A DNA stretch of 64,000 nucleotides from Spirosoma profusum (GCF_014699005.1 NZ_JACWZY010000027.1:56542-120541), one strand, 5' to 3'. Positions 18,384 to 28,391 are shown, numbered from the stretch's first letter. The notes: generated from the letters alone by a model not told the origin. A program made the numbers and translations.

Positions 18384-21300
18384 ATGCAAACGAAACCACA
18401 GTTTTTTCAACGTCTGTTTCTTCTTTTTGGATTGCCTTTACTAGTATTATTCGGTTGTTCGCGCCTGTCGTTCAACGAAGTAGCCGTGGTTAGCCGCAAC
18501 TTCGGCGACGAAATACAACAGACACAGAACCTGACGTTTACCTTCAACAAAAACATTGGTCCCGCGAATGGCCTGGATGAATGGGATTCGACCCAGTACG
18601 TTCGTTTTAAGCCCGCGATGCGGGGGAAATTTAAATGGGCTGCCCCCAACGAACTGGTTTTCTCACCCGCCGTCGCCTTTGATCCCGCTACCGATTACCG
18701 CGCCGAACTCACCGATGATCTGTTGAAGGAATCGGTGCAAAAAGATTTAAAAGTATCGGGCGACGACATTACGTTCCATACGCCCTATCTGCAACTGGCT
18801 TCGACCGAAAGCTGGTGGGGGCGTTCACGCGAAAACGGGCAACCCGTGGCGAAAGTCCGGCTCAATTTCAATTATCCGGTTAATTCGTCCGAAGTATCGG
18901 GCAAACTGGCTGCTACGTCCGAAGATAAAACGCTGACAACGCAGACGATTCAAAGCGATGCCCAGAGTGCCGTTACGTTAGCTCTGACCAACGCCCCTGC
19001 TGAGAAGAATGAGCAACCGCTGGCATTCAAAATTGACAAAGGGCTGAAAGTGCCGAATACGGCCTACGTGAGTCAGGAAGCTATTGAAGAAAACGCTACG
19101 TTGCCGTCACGTTATCAGGTCGATGTAGCGGACGTAGTGACCAGCTATGAAAATAATCAGGGTGTTGTTCGGGTCATCACGACGCAGGAGCTTCAGCCAG
19201 GTAATCTGGCGCAATACTATACGATTCAGCCGCAGGTTGAAACGACAGCCGAACTTACCGAAAACGGCTTCATAATCCGGGGCGATTTCAACGAAACCGA
19301 TACGTACGTACTGACGCTCACCGACCAGATCCGTGGCGTATTAGGTACGAAGCTGAACGAAGCCATCACGCGAGATTTGTTTTTCGGCAAAATGCCCGCC
19401 AGCATTCAGTTTGCAGCTAAGAAAGCGCTGTATTTATCCTCGAAAGGGTCACGTAACGTCGGGCTGAACATTGTCAACGTACCGAAAGTGCAGGTAAAAA
19501 TTGCCAAAGTGTACGAAAACAACATCCTGAATTATTTCCGTACCAACCGCTACGAAGAATATCGGGAAGATGCCTCAGGCAATTGGGGGCCGTCGGGCGC
19601 TTTCAGTTATGGCAACGACGAACAGGGCGATCTAAGCGACGTTCTGGTGAACAAAACCGTTGAAACAGCAGATCTGCCCAAAGTCAAAGGGGTTTCGGCG
19701 CTGAACCTTTCTTTGCCGGATCAGAATAACAATTTTCGGGGCGTCTATCTGGTGTCGGTCGATTCGAAAGATGAAGCGTATCTACAGGCGAATCAACTGG
19801 TATCCTTGTCCGACATTGGACTGGTAGCCCGCCAAACGAAGGATGAAGTACTGGTTTGGGCAAATTCCATCCGCACCGCCGAACCCATTCAGGGTGTCGA
19901 CGTAACGCTGGTCAGCAGTAATAATCAGTCAGTATTCACACTAAAAACCGACGGCAGTGGCTTCGTTAAGTTCGAGAAAGTGGGCGAGAAAGCTCCGGGT
20001 TTCAAAGTGGCGATGCTGACGGCACGTACCGACGATGATTTTAATATCCTGTTTTTGCCCGATACCGAAGTTGAAACGTCGCGTTTTGAAGTAGAGGGGA
20101 AACGCGATAACGAATCTGGTTTCGATGCCTTCGTATATGGCGACCGTGACATCTACCGCCCTGGCGAAACGATTCATTTCAATACGGTCATTCGCTCGCA
20201 AAGCTGGAAAAGCGTGGGCGAAATTCCGGTGCTGATACGTATCCTGATGCCCAACGGCCACGAATACCGAGCGCTTCGCAAAACGACCAACGCGCAGGGA
20301 GCCGTCGAAACCGACGTAGCACTCGACCCGGCCGCCGTAACCGGTACGTACACCATCGAAGTCCTGAACGCCAATAAAGTTCTGCTGACGTCGCAGCCGG
20401 TGAGTGTGGAAGAATTCATCCCCGACCGTATCAAAGTCGACGTAATGACCGACCGTACTACGTATAAATCGGGGCAAACGCTGACCATTTCAGCAACGGC
20501 CATGAATTTATTTGGGCCGCCAGCCGCCGACCGTTCGTACGAAATCGAACTTCAGTTAAAACGTAAAGCATTCGCACCCAAGGGTTTCGAGGAATACGAT
20601 TTCGATATTCCAAATCTTTCCGCCGACGCCAAAGACGCGTTCCCGAAAGACTTACGGCAGGGACGTACCAACGCCAACGGACAAGCTACCGAGCGATTCG
20701 AACTTCCGGCTTTGTATCAGGACATTGGAATGCTGGAAGGGAAATTATTCGTTACCGTTTTTGATGAAAACGGACGTCCGGTCAATCGGCTTCGACGATT
20801 CGACGTACGCACGCAGGAAACATTTTTTGGGGTTCGCCTGCCCGACCGCTACGTAACGACCAACGCGCCCATTGCCGCCGATCTGGTAGCGCTTGACCCA
20901 ACCGGCCAGCTTCGTCCGTCGGCAACGGTGAACGTAGAAGTGATACGTTATGACTATCAAACGGTTATCGAGAAAAAAGACAACCAGATTAAGTACACAA
21001 CGCGCAAGCGGGAGAAATCGGTTTATACCAATACGCTGACATGTAAAGCCGGAAAAGCCGGATTCCGCTACGTTCCGACAGTTTCGGGCGAATACGAAAT
21101 CCGCACCCGTCGGCCCGAAGCCACCAATTACGCAGCCACTACTTTTTATGCGTATGGTTATGGCAGTACGTCGGCTTCGTCGTTTGATGTAAGTCAGGAA
21201 GGACAGGTTTTAATGACGCTCGATAAACCAGTTTACCAGACCGGTGACAAGGCGAAAGTCTTGTTCAAGGCTCCTTTCGATGGCAAGTTACTGGTAACGA

Positions 21301-23885
21301 TTGAGCGAAATCGGGTGCTGGAATATCAGTGGCTCACGACCAGCAACAAATCGGCAGAATTGAGTTTTTCGGTTGGCGACGAGCACCTGCCCAACGTATA
21401 CGTAACGGCGACGCTCATCCGGGCTATGGACGAACGGTCCGGCGCTCCGGCGAACCTGCCGTTGACCGTTGCGCACGGTTTCACGCCATTGGCTGTGCAG
21501 GACGATGATACCAAGATTCCAGTAACGATTACGGCTACGACGCAATCTCGCTCGAAAACCAAACAGACGATTCAGGTCAAAACGGCACGTAACGCGCAGG
21601 TGACAGTCGCTGTCGTGGACGAAGGGATTCTTCAGTTGAAGAACTTCAAAACACCCGACCCACACGGATTTTTCTACCAGAAACGGGCATTAGAAGTCGG
21701 CAGCCACGATTTGTACGCGCTCCTTTATCCCGAATTGTCGCTCAAATCTTCATCCAGCGTGGGTGGTGACGGCTATGATCTGGAACGACGGGTGAATCCA
21801 TTGAGCAATGGTCGTGTACGGCTAGTCGCGCTCTGGAGCGGAATTCTGGAAACGGGTATGGATGGCGAAGCGGAATTTACAGTCGATATCCCACAATTTT
21901 CTGGTGATTTACGGGTGATGGCCGTTGCTTATAAAGACAACGCCTTCGGTTCGGCCAACACGAACATGAAAGTGGCTGACCCGATTGTGATTAGCACAGG
22001 CGTTCCCCGCTTCCTGACGCCCGGCGATCAGCTCGAACTGCCCGTTAACCTGAGCAATACCACGAAGAAAGTAGCCACTGTCACCGCCAAACTGAACCTG
22101 ACCGGCCCGCTGCTGGTCGACAGCATCAGTACGAAACAGGTAACGATTCAGCCCGGTCGCGAAAGCCGCACTACGTTCCGGATTTCGGCGAAACAAGCTA
22201 TTGGTACCGGCGCTATAACTATTTCGGTGAACGGTCTGGGCGAGACGTTTACGGAGAAAACCGACGTAACGGTACGTCCGGCGGCATCGCTGCAAAAACT
22301 CACGCAATCGGGGGTAGTGGCTGGGGGTAAAAATCAGGCCATTACGTTGGCGGGGAATAATTTTCTGCCCGGTACGTCGCGGGCCAGCATGACGTTGAGC
22401 CGGTCACCGGTGACGCAGTATGGTCGTGAATTGTCGTATCTGCTGGGCTATCCGCACGGCTGTATTGAACAGACGATTTCGAAAGCGTTCCCACAAATCT
22501 ATTTCGCCGATTTGACCAAACAGCTCTCGGCCAATACGTACTTCGTCCGGGCAGGTGAGAGCGATTTCAATCCAGCCACCAATGTTCGGGAAGCTGTTCA
22601 GAAGGTAGAAGGATTGCAGGTGCCGGGCGGAGGTTTCACGATGTGGCCGGGTATGATTACGGCGACGCAGGATGGTAGTTCGCGGGATTACGTGGACGAT
22701 TGGGCCAGCGCCTACGCCGTTCATTTCCTGACTGAAGCGCAGGAAGCCGGTTTCGCGGTTCGCTCGTCGGTGCTGAGTTCGGCTGTTGATTACCTCACTA
22801 CGTTGACTAGTACACCCGCTACGGAAAATGCCTACATTTTCGATGAAACCGGCGGACGTACCGTTCAGAAAGTGGCCAGTCGCACCAGTTTGTACGCGCT
22901 CTATGTATTGGCGGGCGCAGGTAAGCCGAATCGGTCGGCGATGAACTATTACAAGCAAAATGTGAAACTGCTCACGCAGGACAGCCGTTACCTGCTGGCC
23001 GCTACGTATTTCCGATTGGGCGACACTCGCAGCTATACGGCCCTGTTACCCAAACGCTACGTCGATAATACGACAGGACGACAATCGGGCGGCAGTTATG
23101 CCTCTCCGCTACGTAACATGGCCCTCGTACTGGACGCCCTGGTCGATACCGACAAGGATAATTTACAGATTCCAGTCCTCGCCCGTCAACTTTCGACAGC
23201 GCTACGTCAGTCGGCCTACGTCAATACGCAGGAAGCCGCTTTTGCTTTCCTGGCACTGGGTAAGTTGGCGAAGCAAACTGCGAATAGTACGGCCACCGCT
23301 ACGTTGCTGTCGGGCGGAAAATCGCTGGGCACGATGAGCAACGCGTTTCTGAATGTGAAGCGCGTACCTGTCAATCAGCCACTTCAGCTCAATACGCAGG
23401 GATCGGGCAATGTGTACTATTTTGCGCAGAGTGAAGGCATACCGGGCAGCGGCAAGATTGCGGAAGAAGACAACGGGCTAATCGTTCGGCGGGAATATTT
23501 GACCCGCGACGGACAGCCAGCAACCGATATTCGCCAGAACGATATGGTGGTGATAAGAGTCACGATAGAAACCGCGACGGGACTGAATGTGGAAAACGTA
23601 GTCGTAACGGATTTACTACCAGCGGGTCTTGAAGTAGAAAATCCCCGCCTGACTGAGCAACGCGATATGGACTGGATTAAGAAACCCAGCACACCCGACC
23701 ACCTCGATCTGCGCGATGACCGAATTAATTTCTATACGACCGCAACAGGAACTCCGAAAACCTTCTATTACCTGGCCCGGGCCATTTCGAAAGGTCGTTT
23801 TGTGTTAGGCCCAGTTTCGGCAGATGCCATGTATAACGGCGAAATTCGGAGTTATAACGGAGCGGGCACAGTTTCGATTCGGTAG
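18384..23885 (+). CDS. Alpha-2-macroglobulin family lipoprotein
   Basis: A very large protein (1833 residues) starting with a lipoprotein signal (LPLLVLFGCSRLSF), so it is probably anchored in the periplasm. Its multiple macroglobulin (MG) beta domains include PGETIHFNTVIRS. The bait-like region and alpha-2-macroglobulin segment (VALWSGILETGMDGEAEFTV) are followed by the thioester motif at residues 1360-1363 (Cys-Ile-Glu-Gln in YPHGCIEQ) in a helical toroid domain. An intact thioester suggests a working protease trap that can bond covalently to attackers, as in bacterial YfhM-type proteins. The family guards cells with damaged peptidoglycan and often neighbours pbpC. The gene is rich in TACGT words, unlike the block just upstream. 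Confidence 0.93.
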   Translation: MQTKPQFFQRLFLLFGLPLLVLFGCSRLSFNEVAVVSRNFGDEIQQTQNLTFTFNKNIGPANGLDEWDSTQYVRFKPAMRGKFKWAAPNELVFSPAVAFDPATDYRAELTDDLLKESVQKDLKVSGDDITFHTPYLQLASTESWWGRSRENGQPVAKVRLNFNYPVNSSEVSGKLAATSEDKTLTTQTIQSDAQSAVTLALTNAPAEKNEQPLAFKIDKGLKVPNTAYVSQEAIEENATLPSRYQVDVADVVTSYENNQGVVRVITTQELQPGNLAQYYTIQPQVETTAELTENGFIIRGDFNETDTYVLTLTDQIRGVLGTKLNEAITRDLFFGKMPASIQFAAKKALYLSSKGSRNVGLNIVNVPKVQVKIAKVYENNILNYFRTNRYEEYREDASGNWGPSGAFSYGNDEQGDLSDVLVNKTVETADLPKVKGVSALNLSLPDQNNNFRGVYLVSVDSKDEAYLQANQLVSLSDIGLVARQTKDEVLVWANSIRTAEPIQGVDVTLVSSNNQSVFTLKTDGSGFVKFEKVGEKAPGFKVAMLTARTDDDFNILFLPDTEVETSRFEVEGKRDNESGFDAFVYGDRDIYRPGETIHFNTVIRSQSWKSVGEIPVLIRILMPNGHEYRALRKTTNAQGAVETDVALDPAAVTGTYTIEVLNANKVLLTSQPVSVEEFIPDRIKVDVMTDRTTYKSGQTLTISATAMNLFGPPAADRSYEIELQLKRKAFAPKGFEEYDFDIPNLSADAKDAFPKDLRQGRTNANGQATERFELPALYQDIGMLEGKLFVTVFDENGRPVNRLRRFDVRTQETFFGVRLPDRYVTTNAPIAADLVALDPTGQLRPSATVNVEVIRYDYQTVIEKKDNQIKYTTRKREKSVYTNTLTCKAGKAGFRYVPTVSGEYEIRTRRPEATNYAATTFYAYGYGSTSASSFDVSQEGQVLMTLDKPVYQTGDKAKVLFKAPFDGKLLVTIERNRVLEYQWLTTSNKSAELSFSVGDEHLPNVYVTATLIRAMDERSGAPANLPLTVAHGFTPLAVQDDDTKIPVTITATTQSRSKTKQTIQVKTARNAQVTVAVVDEGILQLKNFKTPDPHGFFYQKRALEVGSHDLYALLYPELSLKSSSSVGGDGYDLERRVNPLSNGRVRLVALWSGILETGMDGEAEFTVDIPQFSGDLRVMAVAYKDNAFGSANTNMKVADPIVISTGVPRFLTPGDQLELPVNLSNTTKKVATVTAKLNLTGPLLVDSISTKQVTIQPGRESRTTFRISAKQAIGTGAITISVNGLGETFTEKTDVTVRPAASLQKLTQSGVVAGGKNQAITLAGNNFLPGTSRASMTLSRSPVTQYGRELSYLLGYPHGCIEQTISKAFPQIYFADLTKQLSANTYFVRAGESDFNPATNVREAVQKVEGLQVPGGGFTMWPGMITATQDGSSRDYVDDWASAYAVHFLTEAQEAGFAVRSSVLSSAVDYLTTLTSTPATENAYIFDETGGRTVQKVASRTSLYALYVLAGAGKPNRSAMNYYKQNVKLLTQDSRYLLAATYFRLGDTRSYTALLPKRYVDNTTGRQSGGSYASPLRNMALVLDALVDTDKDNLQIPVLARQLSTALRQSAYVNTQEAAFAFLALGKLAKQTANSTATATLLSGGKSLGTMSNAFLNVKRVPVNQPLQLNTQGSGNVYYFAQSEGIPGSGKIAEEDNGLIVRREYLTRDGQPATDIRQNDMVVIRVTIETATGLNVENVVVTDLLPAGLEVENPRLTEQRDMDWIKKPSTPDHLDLRDDRINFYTTATGTPKTFYYLARAISKGRFVLGPVSADAMYNGEIRSYNGAGTVSIR

Positions 23886-23920
23886 GTAATCTACTCCATA
23901 AATTTGAATTATGGGTAGTT

Positions 23921-24016
23921 AATTTTTGTCATCCTGACGCAGGAAGGACCTTAAGGTTTCATAGCACTCTAGTGAGGAAACCTTAAGATCCTTCCTGCGT
24001 CAGGATGACAAAAATT
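23921..24016. repeat. Dispersed hairpin repeat, family A
   Basis: Two 40-base arms (23921-23960 and 23977-24016) pair with one mismatch around a 16-base loop. The core is GTCATCCTGACGCAGGAAGG. It lies between the convergent alpha-2-macroglobulin and ABC permease genes and may act as a bidirectional terminator. A degenerate half copy follows at about 24066-24107. Confidence 0.9.
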
Positions 24017-24109
24017 CTCAATAATACATTATCAATCAAATGTTTACCCCATCACTTCCAAATTAGGCAAGTTAAAGATGCTTCGTCTCTCAGCGTGACA
24101 AAAACGGCT

Positions 24110-24961
24110 CTATACTTCCTGCTCAACGTAGCGCCGTTGGATGATGACGACGAATAAAATAATCAAGGCAAAACAGAAACCCAATGTGGCCGAATAGCCC
24201 ATGTGGTAATACTGAAATGCCTGTCGATAGATGTACATGACCGCCGAAAGCGTCGTGTTCATCGGGCCTCCACCGGTCATAATGTAAGGCTCCACAAACA
24301 GCGAAAATCCGCCGATGGTCGACAGAATCACTACCGTAAAAATGGTTGGGTTAATCATCGGCAACGTAATGTGTCGAAATTTCTGCCAGCTCGAAGCTCC
24401 TTCTAAATCAGCCGCTTCGTAGTACTGAATGGGAACTGATTGCAGCCCAACCAGAAATAGAATGGTGTAGAGTCCTACATTTTTCCAGGTTGCCATTACC
24501 GCAATCGAATACATCGCTACGTTAGGATCATCGAGCCAGGCCACACGCGGCAGGCTTAAATCGGTCAGCAGCCGGTTGAGAATTCCCGAATTGTAACTTA
24601 AAAGCTGCTGCCACAGAATTGTAACAACTACACCCGAAACAATGACCGGCAGAAAAAAGGCCGCCCGAAAAAACGACGCGCCACGTACCGTCCGATTTAG
24701 TAACTCAGCCAATGCCAGTGCCAGGCCAATCTGCAACGGAATATGAACGATTAGAAAACGTACGGTATTCCAGACGGCCTGCCAGAACAACCGATCCTTA
24801 AACAAGTGCTCATAATTCGCCAGACCAACGTACTTCATGGGCGAAATGATGTTCCAGCTGTGGAACGTCAGTACCACCGAGAACACAACCGGAAACGCAA
24901 CAAATACCGCAAAATGCAGGATATAAGGCGAAACCAGCAAGTAAGGCGTCCATTTTTTCAT
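24110..24961 (-). CDS. Sugar-type ABC transporter permease (MalF-like)
   Basis: The ATG at 24961 (MKKWTPYLLVSPYI) gives 283 residues and six membrane helices; a longer frame exists but its first codons are read from a hairpin repeat. The cytoplasmic EAA loop is clear (EAADLEGASSWQKFRHITLP), marking a binding-protein-dependent carbohydrate permease. It is the second gene after the binding protein, about 50 bases apart. A MalG-type second permease and an ATPase are missing from the window, so it must work with subunits encoded elsewhere or be a remnant. The strand ends here at the family A repeat. Confidence 0.88.
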   Translation of the reverse strand: MKKWTPYLLVSPYILHFAVFVAFPVVFSVVLTFHSWNIISPMKYVGLANYEHLFKDRLFWQAVWNTVRFLIVHIPLQIGLALALAELLNRTVRGASFFRAAFFLPVIVSGVVVTILWQQLLSYNSGILNRLLTDLSLPRVAWLDDPNVAMYSIAVMATWKNVGLYTILFLVGLQSVPIQYYEAADLEGASSWQKFRHITLPMINPTIFTVVILSTIGGFSLFVEPYIMTGGGPMNTTLSAVMYIYRQAFQYYHMGYSATLGFCFALIILFVVIIQRRYVEQEV

Positions 24962-24969
24962 AATGAGCG

Positions 24970-25036
24970 AAAGAGTGAAAGCGCGAAAGAGTGACCGGCT
25001 ACGATAGCCATTCACTCTTTTGCGCTTTCACTCTTT
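24970..25036. repeat. Dispersed inverted repeat, family C
   Basis: The arms 24970-24994 and 25012-25036 pair with one mismatch (AAAGAGTGAAAGCGC and its complement). The element fills the gap between the binding-protein stop and the permease start and also encodes the last residues of the binding protein (KSESAKE). Related sequence occurs around the SusD gene. Confidence 0.85.
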
Positions 25037-26301
25037 AAAAGTACATCTACTGCCTTTGCTGCATCGGCGATGGCGGCTTCAGGTGTTTTTTTATTGAAAA
25101 TGACACAGGCTTCGTATTCCTGCGAAATAATATCGAATACTTCCACAATTACGGCGCAGTTATCCACACCTTTGATGTAACGGGCCTGTTCGGCAAAAGG
25201 CTTTAATCGTGGGTTCTGCTTCAGGAACGTAGCGAAAAACGGGTCGGCATCCACGTTACGTCGGCGGGGGAATTGATTGGTCAATTCCATCAGTTTCAGA
25301 TCACCAGGTTTATCGACCATCGTTTTTACGAACTCCCAGGCCGCCTGTGGATCGCGACACGTATTGAAAATCACAATGTTTTTGGGGTCGCCATACGTAT
25401 AAACCGGCCCGCGATGGTTGTCGGGAACGGGCATGGCAAACGTACCATATTCGAAGCCTTTGTCTTTATATTTTTCCAGAAAAGAAACCGTCCAGGGGCC
25501 CGTAAACTGCGATGCGATACGTTCAGCCAGAAACGGGTCGCGGGTAGCCGAGAGACGTTCACGGGCAAAGTAGTTGTCTTTATAGAGCGTCTGTAAAAAA
25601 CGAAATACCTCGATGGCGTATTGATTGTTGAAAGCCGCCCGGTTATTGGCAATCAGCGGAGCCCCATTGGAAGCTGCTAAATAGAGCGGGTAAAAATTGA
25701 AGAGCCGTTCGTACCAGATCGCCTTTACCTCCGTATAGCCCAGCCATCGATCAACGTAGCCGTCACCATTTTTATCTACCGTAAACTGGCGACCGGCATT
25801 CATATAACCAGCGTAGGTGTAAGGGGGTTGGGCGTTACGTAAACTATTGACCGCGCGCGTATTACAAAGCAACATAATCGGATTCACTTTCCACGGAACC
25901 TGATAAATATGCCCGTCGGACGACGTAATCTCCCGAATCACAGCACTGTCGCAGCGGGTCTTTATGAATTCCGTAAACCCTTTCAACGTATCGAGCGGCA
26001 CCAGAACGCCCGCTTTGGCGTACATCTCCACACTTCCCTGCCACATGTTGGCGTAAATATCGGGCGTTGTTTTACCCACCACCGACGCCAGAATAATTTC
26101 TTCGCTCGACTGTCCTTCGGGTATCGGCTGGTAACGTAGTGGTTTATCGGGTCTGCTACGTTGCCATTGCTCTGAAAACGTTTTCGCAAAAGCAATCTCT
26201 CCGGCATTGTTTGAGCACCAGAACGTTAGCGGCCGATTGGCCTCCTGCTCACGGCTACAGCCTGCCACTAAAATGGCTAAAACCAATAATCGAAGAATCA
26301 T
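25012..26301 (-). CDS. Extracellular solute-binding lipoprotein, sugar type
   Basis: This 429-residue protein has a lipoprotein signal with Cys15 in LAILVAGCSRE. The family-1 solute-binding fold follows: LTFWCSNNAGEIAFAKTFS near the N-terminus, then TTPDIYANMWQGSVEMYAKAG and GVLVPLDTL. It should capture a carbohydrate at the membrane face and hand it to the MalF-like permease encoded just downstream. The last residues come from a dispersed repeat, so the natural C-terminus may have been changed by an insertion. It is divergent from dnaX. Confidence 0.88.
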   Translation of the reverse strand: MILRLLVLAILVAGCSREQEANRPLTFWCSNNAGEIAFAKTFSEQWQRSRPDKPLRYQPIPEGQSSEEIILASVVGKTTPDIYANMWQGSVEMYAKAGVLVPLDTLKGFTEFIKTRCDSAVIREITSSDGHIYQVPWKVNPIMLLCNTRAVNSLRNAQPPYTYAGYMNAGRQFTVDKNGDGYVDRWLGYTEVKAIWYERLFNFYPLYLAASNGAPLIANNRAAFNNQYAIEVFRFLQTLYKDNYFARERLSATRDPFLAERIASQFTGPWTVSFLEKYKDKGFEYGTFAMPVPDNHRGPVYTYGDPKNIVIFNTCRDPQAAWEFVKTMVDKPGDLKLMELTNQFPRRRNVDADPFFATFLKQNPRLKPFAEQARYIKGVDNCAVIVEVFDIISQEYEACVIFNKKTPEAAIADAAKAVDVLLKSESAKE

Positions 26302-26437
26302 GCAAAGCGAATTAACCTTTAATAATACAGATAAATCTATAAATAATGGTACGTATTAGTACATGAATTCTATGGAAGCGGATGGCTCTGGAGTTGCTTT
26401 TCTCTGTACGGAAATCCGTTTCAATCGGTCTGCTCCA

Positions 26438-26468
26438 TTTGAAATCCAAGCCGACCTTGCTAACTTTG
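26438..26468 (+). promoter_or_regulatory. Putative dnaX promoter, Bacteroidota type
   Basis: TTTG (26438-26441) and TAACTTTG (26461-26468) are separated by 19 bases, matching the TTTG/TAnnTTTG promoter pattern. The predicted transcription start falls at about 26472-26475, on the ATG of dnaX, which would give a leaderless or nearly leaderless message. Confidence 0.4.
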
Positions 26469-26471
26469 AGT

Positions 26472-28385
26472 ATGGAAAATTTTGTGGTTTCGGCCCGCAA
26501 GTACCGCCCGGCAACCTTCGATACGGTCGTTGGTCAGGAGCACATTACAACAACCCTTAAAAACGCCATCAAAACCAACCATTTGGCTTCGGCGTTTCTA
26601 TTCTGCGGGCCGCGTGGTGTGGGCAAAACCACCTGCGCCCGTATTCTGGCCAAAACCATTAATTGCCAAAACCTGACTGCCGAGGGCGAAGCCTGCGACC
26701 AATGCGAGTCGTGCGTGAGCTTTTCGCAGAGTGCTTCCTTTAATATTCACGAACTGGATGCGGCCTCCAACAACTCGGTCGAAGACATTCGTAATCTGAT
26801 TGATCAGGTTCGGTATCCACCGCAGTCGGGGAAATACAAGATTTACATCATTGACGAGGTTCACATGCTTTCGTCGGCGGCTTTCAACGCGTTCCTGAAA
26901 ACGCTGGAAGAGCCTCCCTCCTACGCCATTTTTATCCTGGCGACCACCGAAAAACATAAAATTCTGCCGACGATTTTATCGCGTTGTCAGATTTTCGATT
27001 TCAACCGGATTCAGCCACAACACATTGCTAATCACCTAGCTAAGATTGCAGGTAAAGAAGGTATCACGACCGAAACAGAAGCGCTTGATCTGATCGCCCA
27101 AAAAGCTGATGGCGGTCTGCGCGATGCGTTGTCGATGTTCGACCTGAACGTAACGTTTTCGACTGATCGGACCATTCGGTACAAGGAAGTGCTTGACAAC
27201 CTGCACATTCTCGATTACGATTACTACTTCAAACTGACCGATTTACTACTGGCCGGAAACCTACCGCAAAGTCTGTTGACGGTGGATGAGATTCTTCGGA
27301 AGGGTTTTGACGCACATCAGTTTGTGGTTGGACTTTGCCGTCATTTCCGCGATTTGCTGGTTTGTAAAGATGCCGCTACGGTTCAGTTATTACAGGTCAC
27401 TGAAAACGTTCGTCGGCAATACCTCGATCAGGCAGCGCGGTCGCCCATGTCTTTTCTGCTGTCGGCGCTGAGTTTAGGAGGGCAGTGCGATATGAACTAC
27501 AAGCAGGCCAAAGATCAGCGGCTGCACGTAGAACTGTGGCTGATGAAGCTAGCGAACCTACGTAACGTATTGAACTGGGACTCGTTAGCTGATCTCCCGC
27601 TTCCTAAAGCCTCTGCCGGTGATGCGAATGGCAGTGCTACGTTAGCATCAGAAAAAAAAAACGGCACTCCACAACCTCAGCCTGAATCCAACGGCCAGCT
27701 AACCGAAAACCACCCAGTCACGAGCGAGCCCGTAAACGGCTACCATCCAACACTTACGCCAACCAACGTAGCAACGCCAAACGGAACTACTCCCAGCGAG
27801 CCTACTCAAGCGAAGCAAAACGGCGTTTCGACCACAGCTAACGTAGCAGACGTAGCAACTGCGCCACGTAATGGTACGTCGACCAAACCGGCTCCTATTC
27901 CGCCCAGTCGCCCAGCCACCAGCCGACTCCGTTCCACTATCTCGCTGACAACAGGCCCCGTCTCGGAATCGGCCAATGCTGATGAAACCGTAGCCGTAAA
28001 AACCATATCCCGTCCCGACAGGCCCTTTGGTCTGGAAGATTTGCAGGATGCCTGGAATACGTTCGCTCGTCTTCGTCGGCAGCAGAATGATATTACCACA
28101 GAGCAGGTCGTACTGAACCGGGAACTAGTGTTGGATGGCACCATCATCCATCTGACCCTCGACAACAAACTTCAAGTCGATTTTCTGACCGAACTGAAGC
28201 CCGACCTGCTGGGCTACCTACGTAACGAACTGCAAAACAGCCAGATTCAGATTGAACACAAGGTGTCGGTGCAGGAAGTGAAGAAGATGATTTACAGCTC
28301 GCAGGATAAATTCAACTACCTCGCCGAGAAGAATCCGGTGCTGCACGATTTACGGAAGGCGCTGAATCTGGAGGTAGATTATTAG
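26472..28385 (+). CDS. dnaX: DNA polymerase III subunit gamma/tau
   Basis: The ATG at 26472 (MENFVVSARKYRP) is preferred because family members begin exactly there; the product is 637 residues. Domains I-II are a AAA+ clamp-loader ATPase with Walker A GPRGVGKT, a zinc-binding cluster (CDQCESC preceded by an upstream Cys) and Walker B-like DEVH; the sensor 1 segment is LATTEKHKI. A Pro/Thr/Asn-rich linker (about residues 385-490) precedes a C-terminal polymerase-binding (tau) domain. It loads the sliding clamp at the replication fork. An A10 run at 27652-27661 lies at the start of the linker; slipping by one base in either direction meets a stop within a few codons. Confidence 0.95.
   Translation: MENFVVSARKYRPATFDTVVGQEHITTTLKNAIKTNHLASAFLFCGPRGVGKTTCARILAKTINCQNLTAEGEACDQCESCVSFSQSASFNIHELDAASNNSVEDIRNLIDQVRYPPQSGKYKIYIIDEVHMLSSAAFNAFLKTLEEPPSYAIFILATTEKHKILPTILSRCQIFDFNRIQPQHIANHLAKIAGKEGITTETEALDLIAQKADGGLRDALSMFDLNVTFSTDRTIRYKEVLDNLHILDYDYYFKLTDLLLAGNLPQSLLTVDEILRKGFDAHQFVVGLCRHFRDLLVCKDAATVQLLQVTENVRRQYLDQAARSPMSFLLSALSLGGQCDMNYKQAKDQRLHVELWLMKLANLRNVLNWDSLADLPLPKASAGDANGSATLASEKKNGTPQPQPESNGQLTENHPVTSEPVNGYHPTLTPTNVATPNGTTPSEPTQAKQNGVSTTANVADVATAPRNGTSTKPAPIPPSRPATSRLRSTISLTTGPVSESANADETVAVKTISRPDRPFGLEDLQDAWNTFARLRRQQNDITTEQVVLNRELVLDGTIIHLTLDNKLQVDFLTELKPDLLGYLRNELQNSQIQIEHKVSVQEVKKMIYSSQDKFNYLAEKNPVLHDLRKALNLEVDY
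27652..27661 (+). promoter_or_regulatory. A10 slippery run in dnaX
   Basis: Ten adenines encode part of Glu-Lys-Lys-Asn (residues 394-397). In the -1 frame the next stop is TGA at 27683-27685, giving a product of about 404 residues, close to the size of E. coli gamma. In the +1 frame a TAA also follows within about 15 codons. A similar A run makes gamma in Thermus by transcriptional slippage; the same here is inference. Confidence 0.45.
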
Positions 28386-28391
28386 AAAGAT

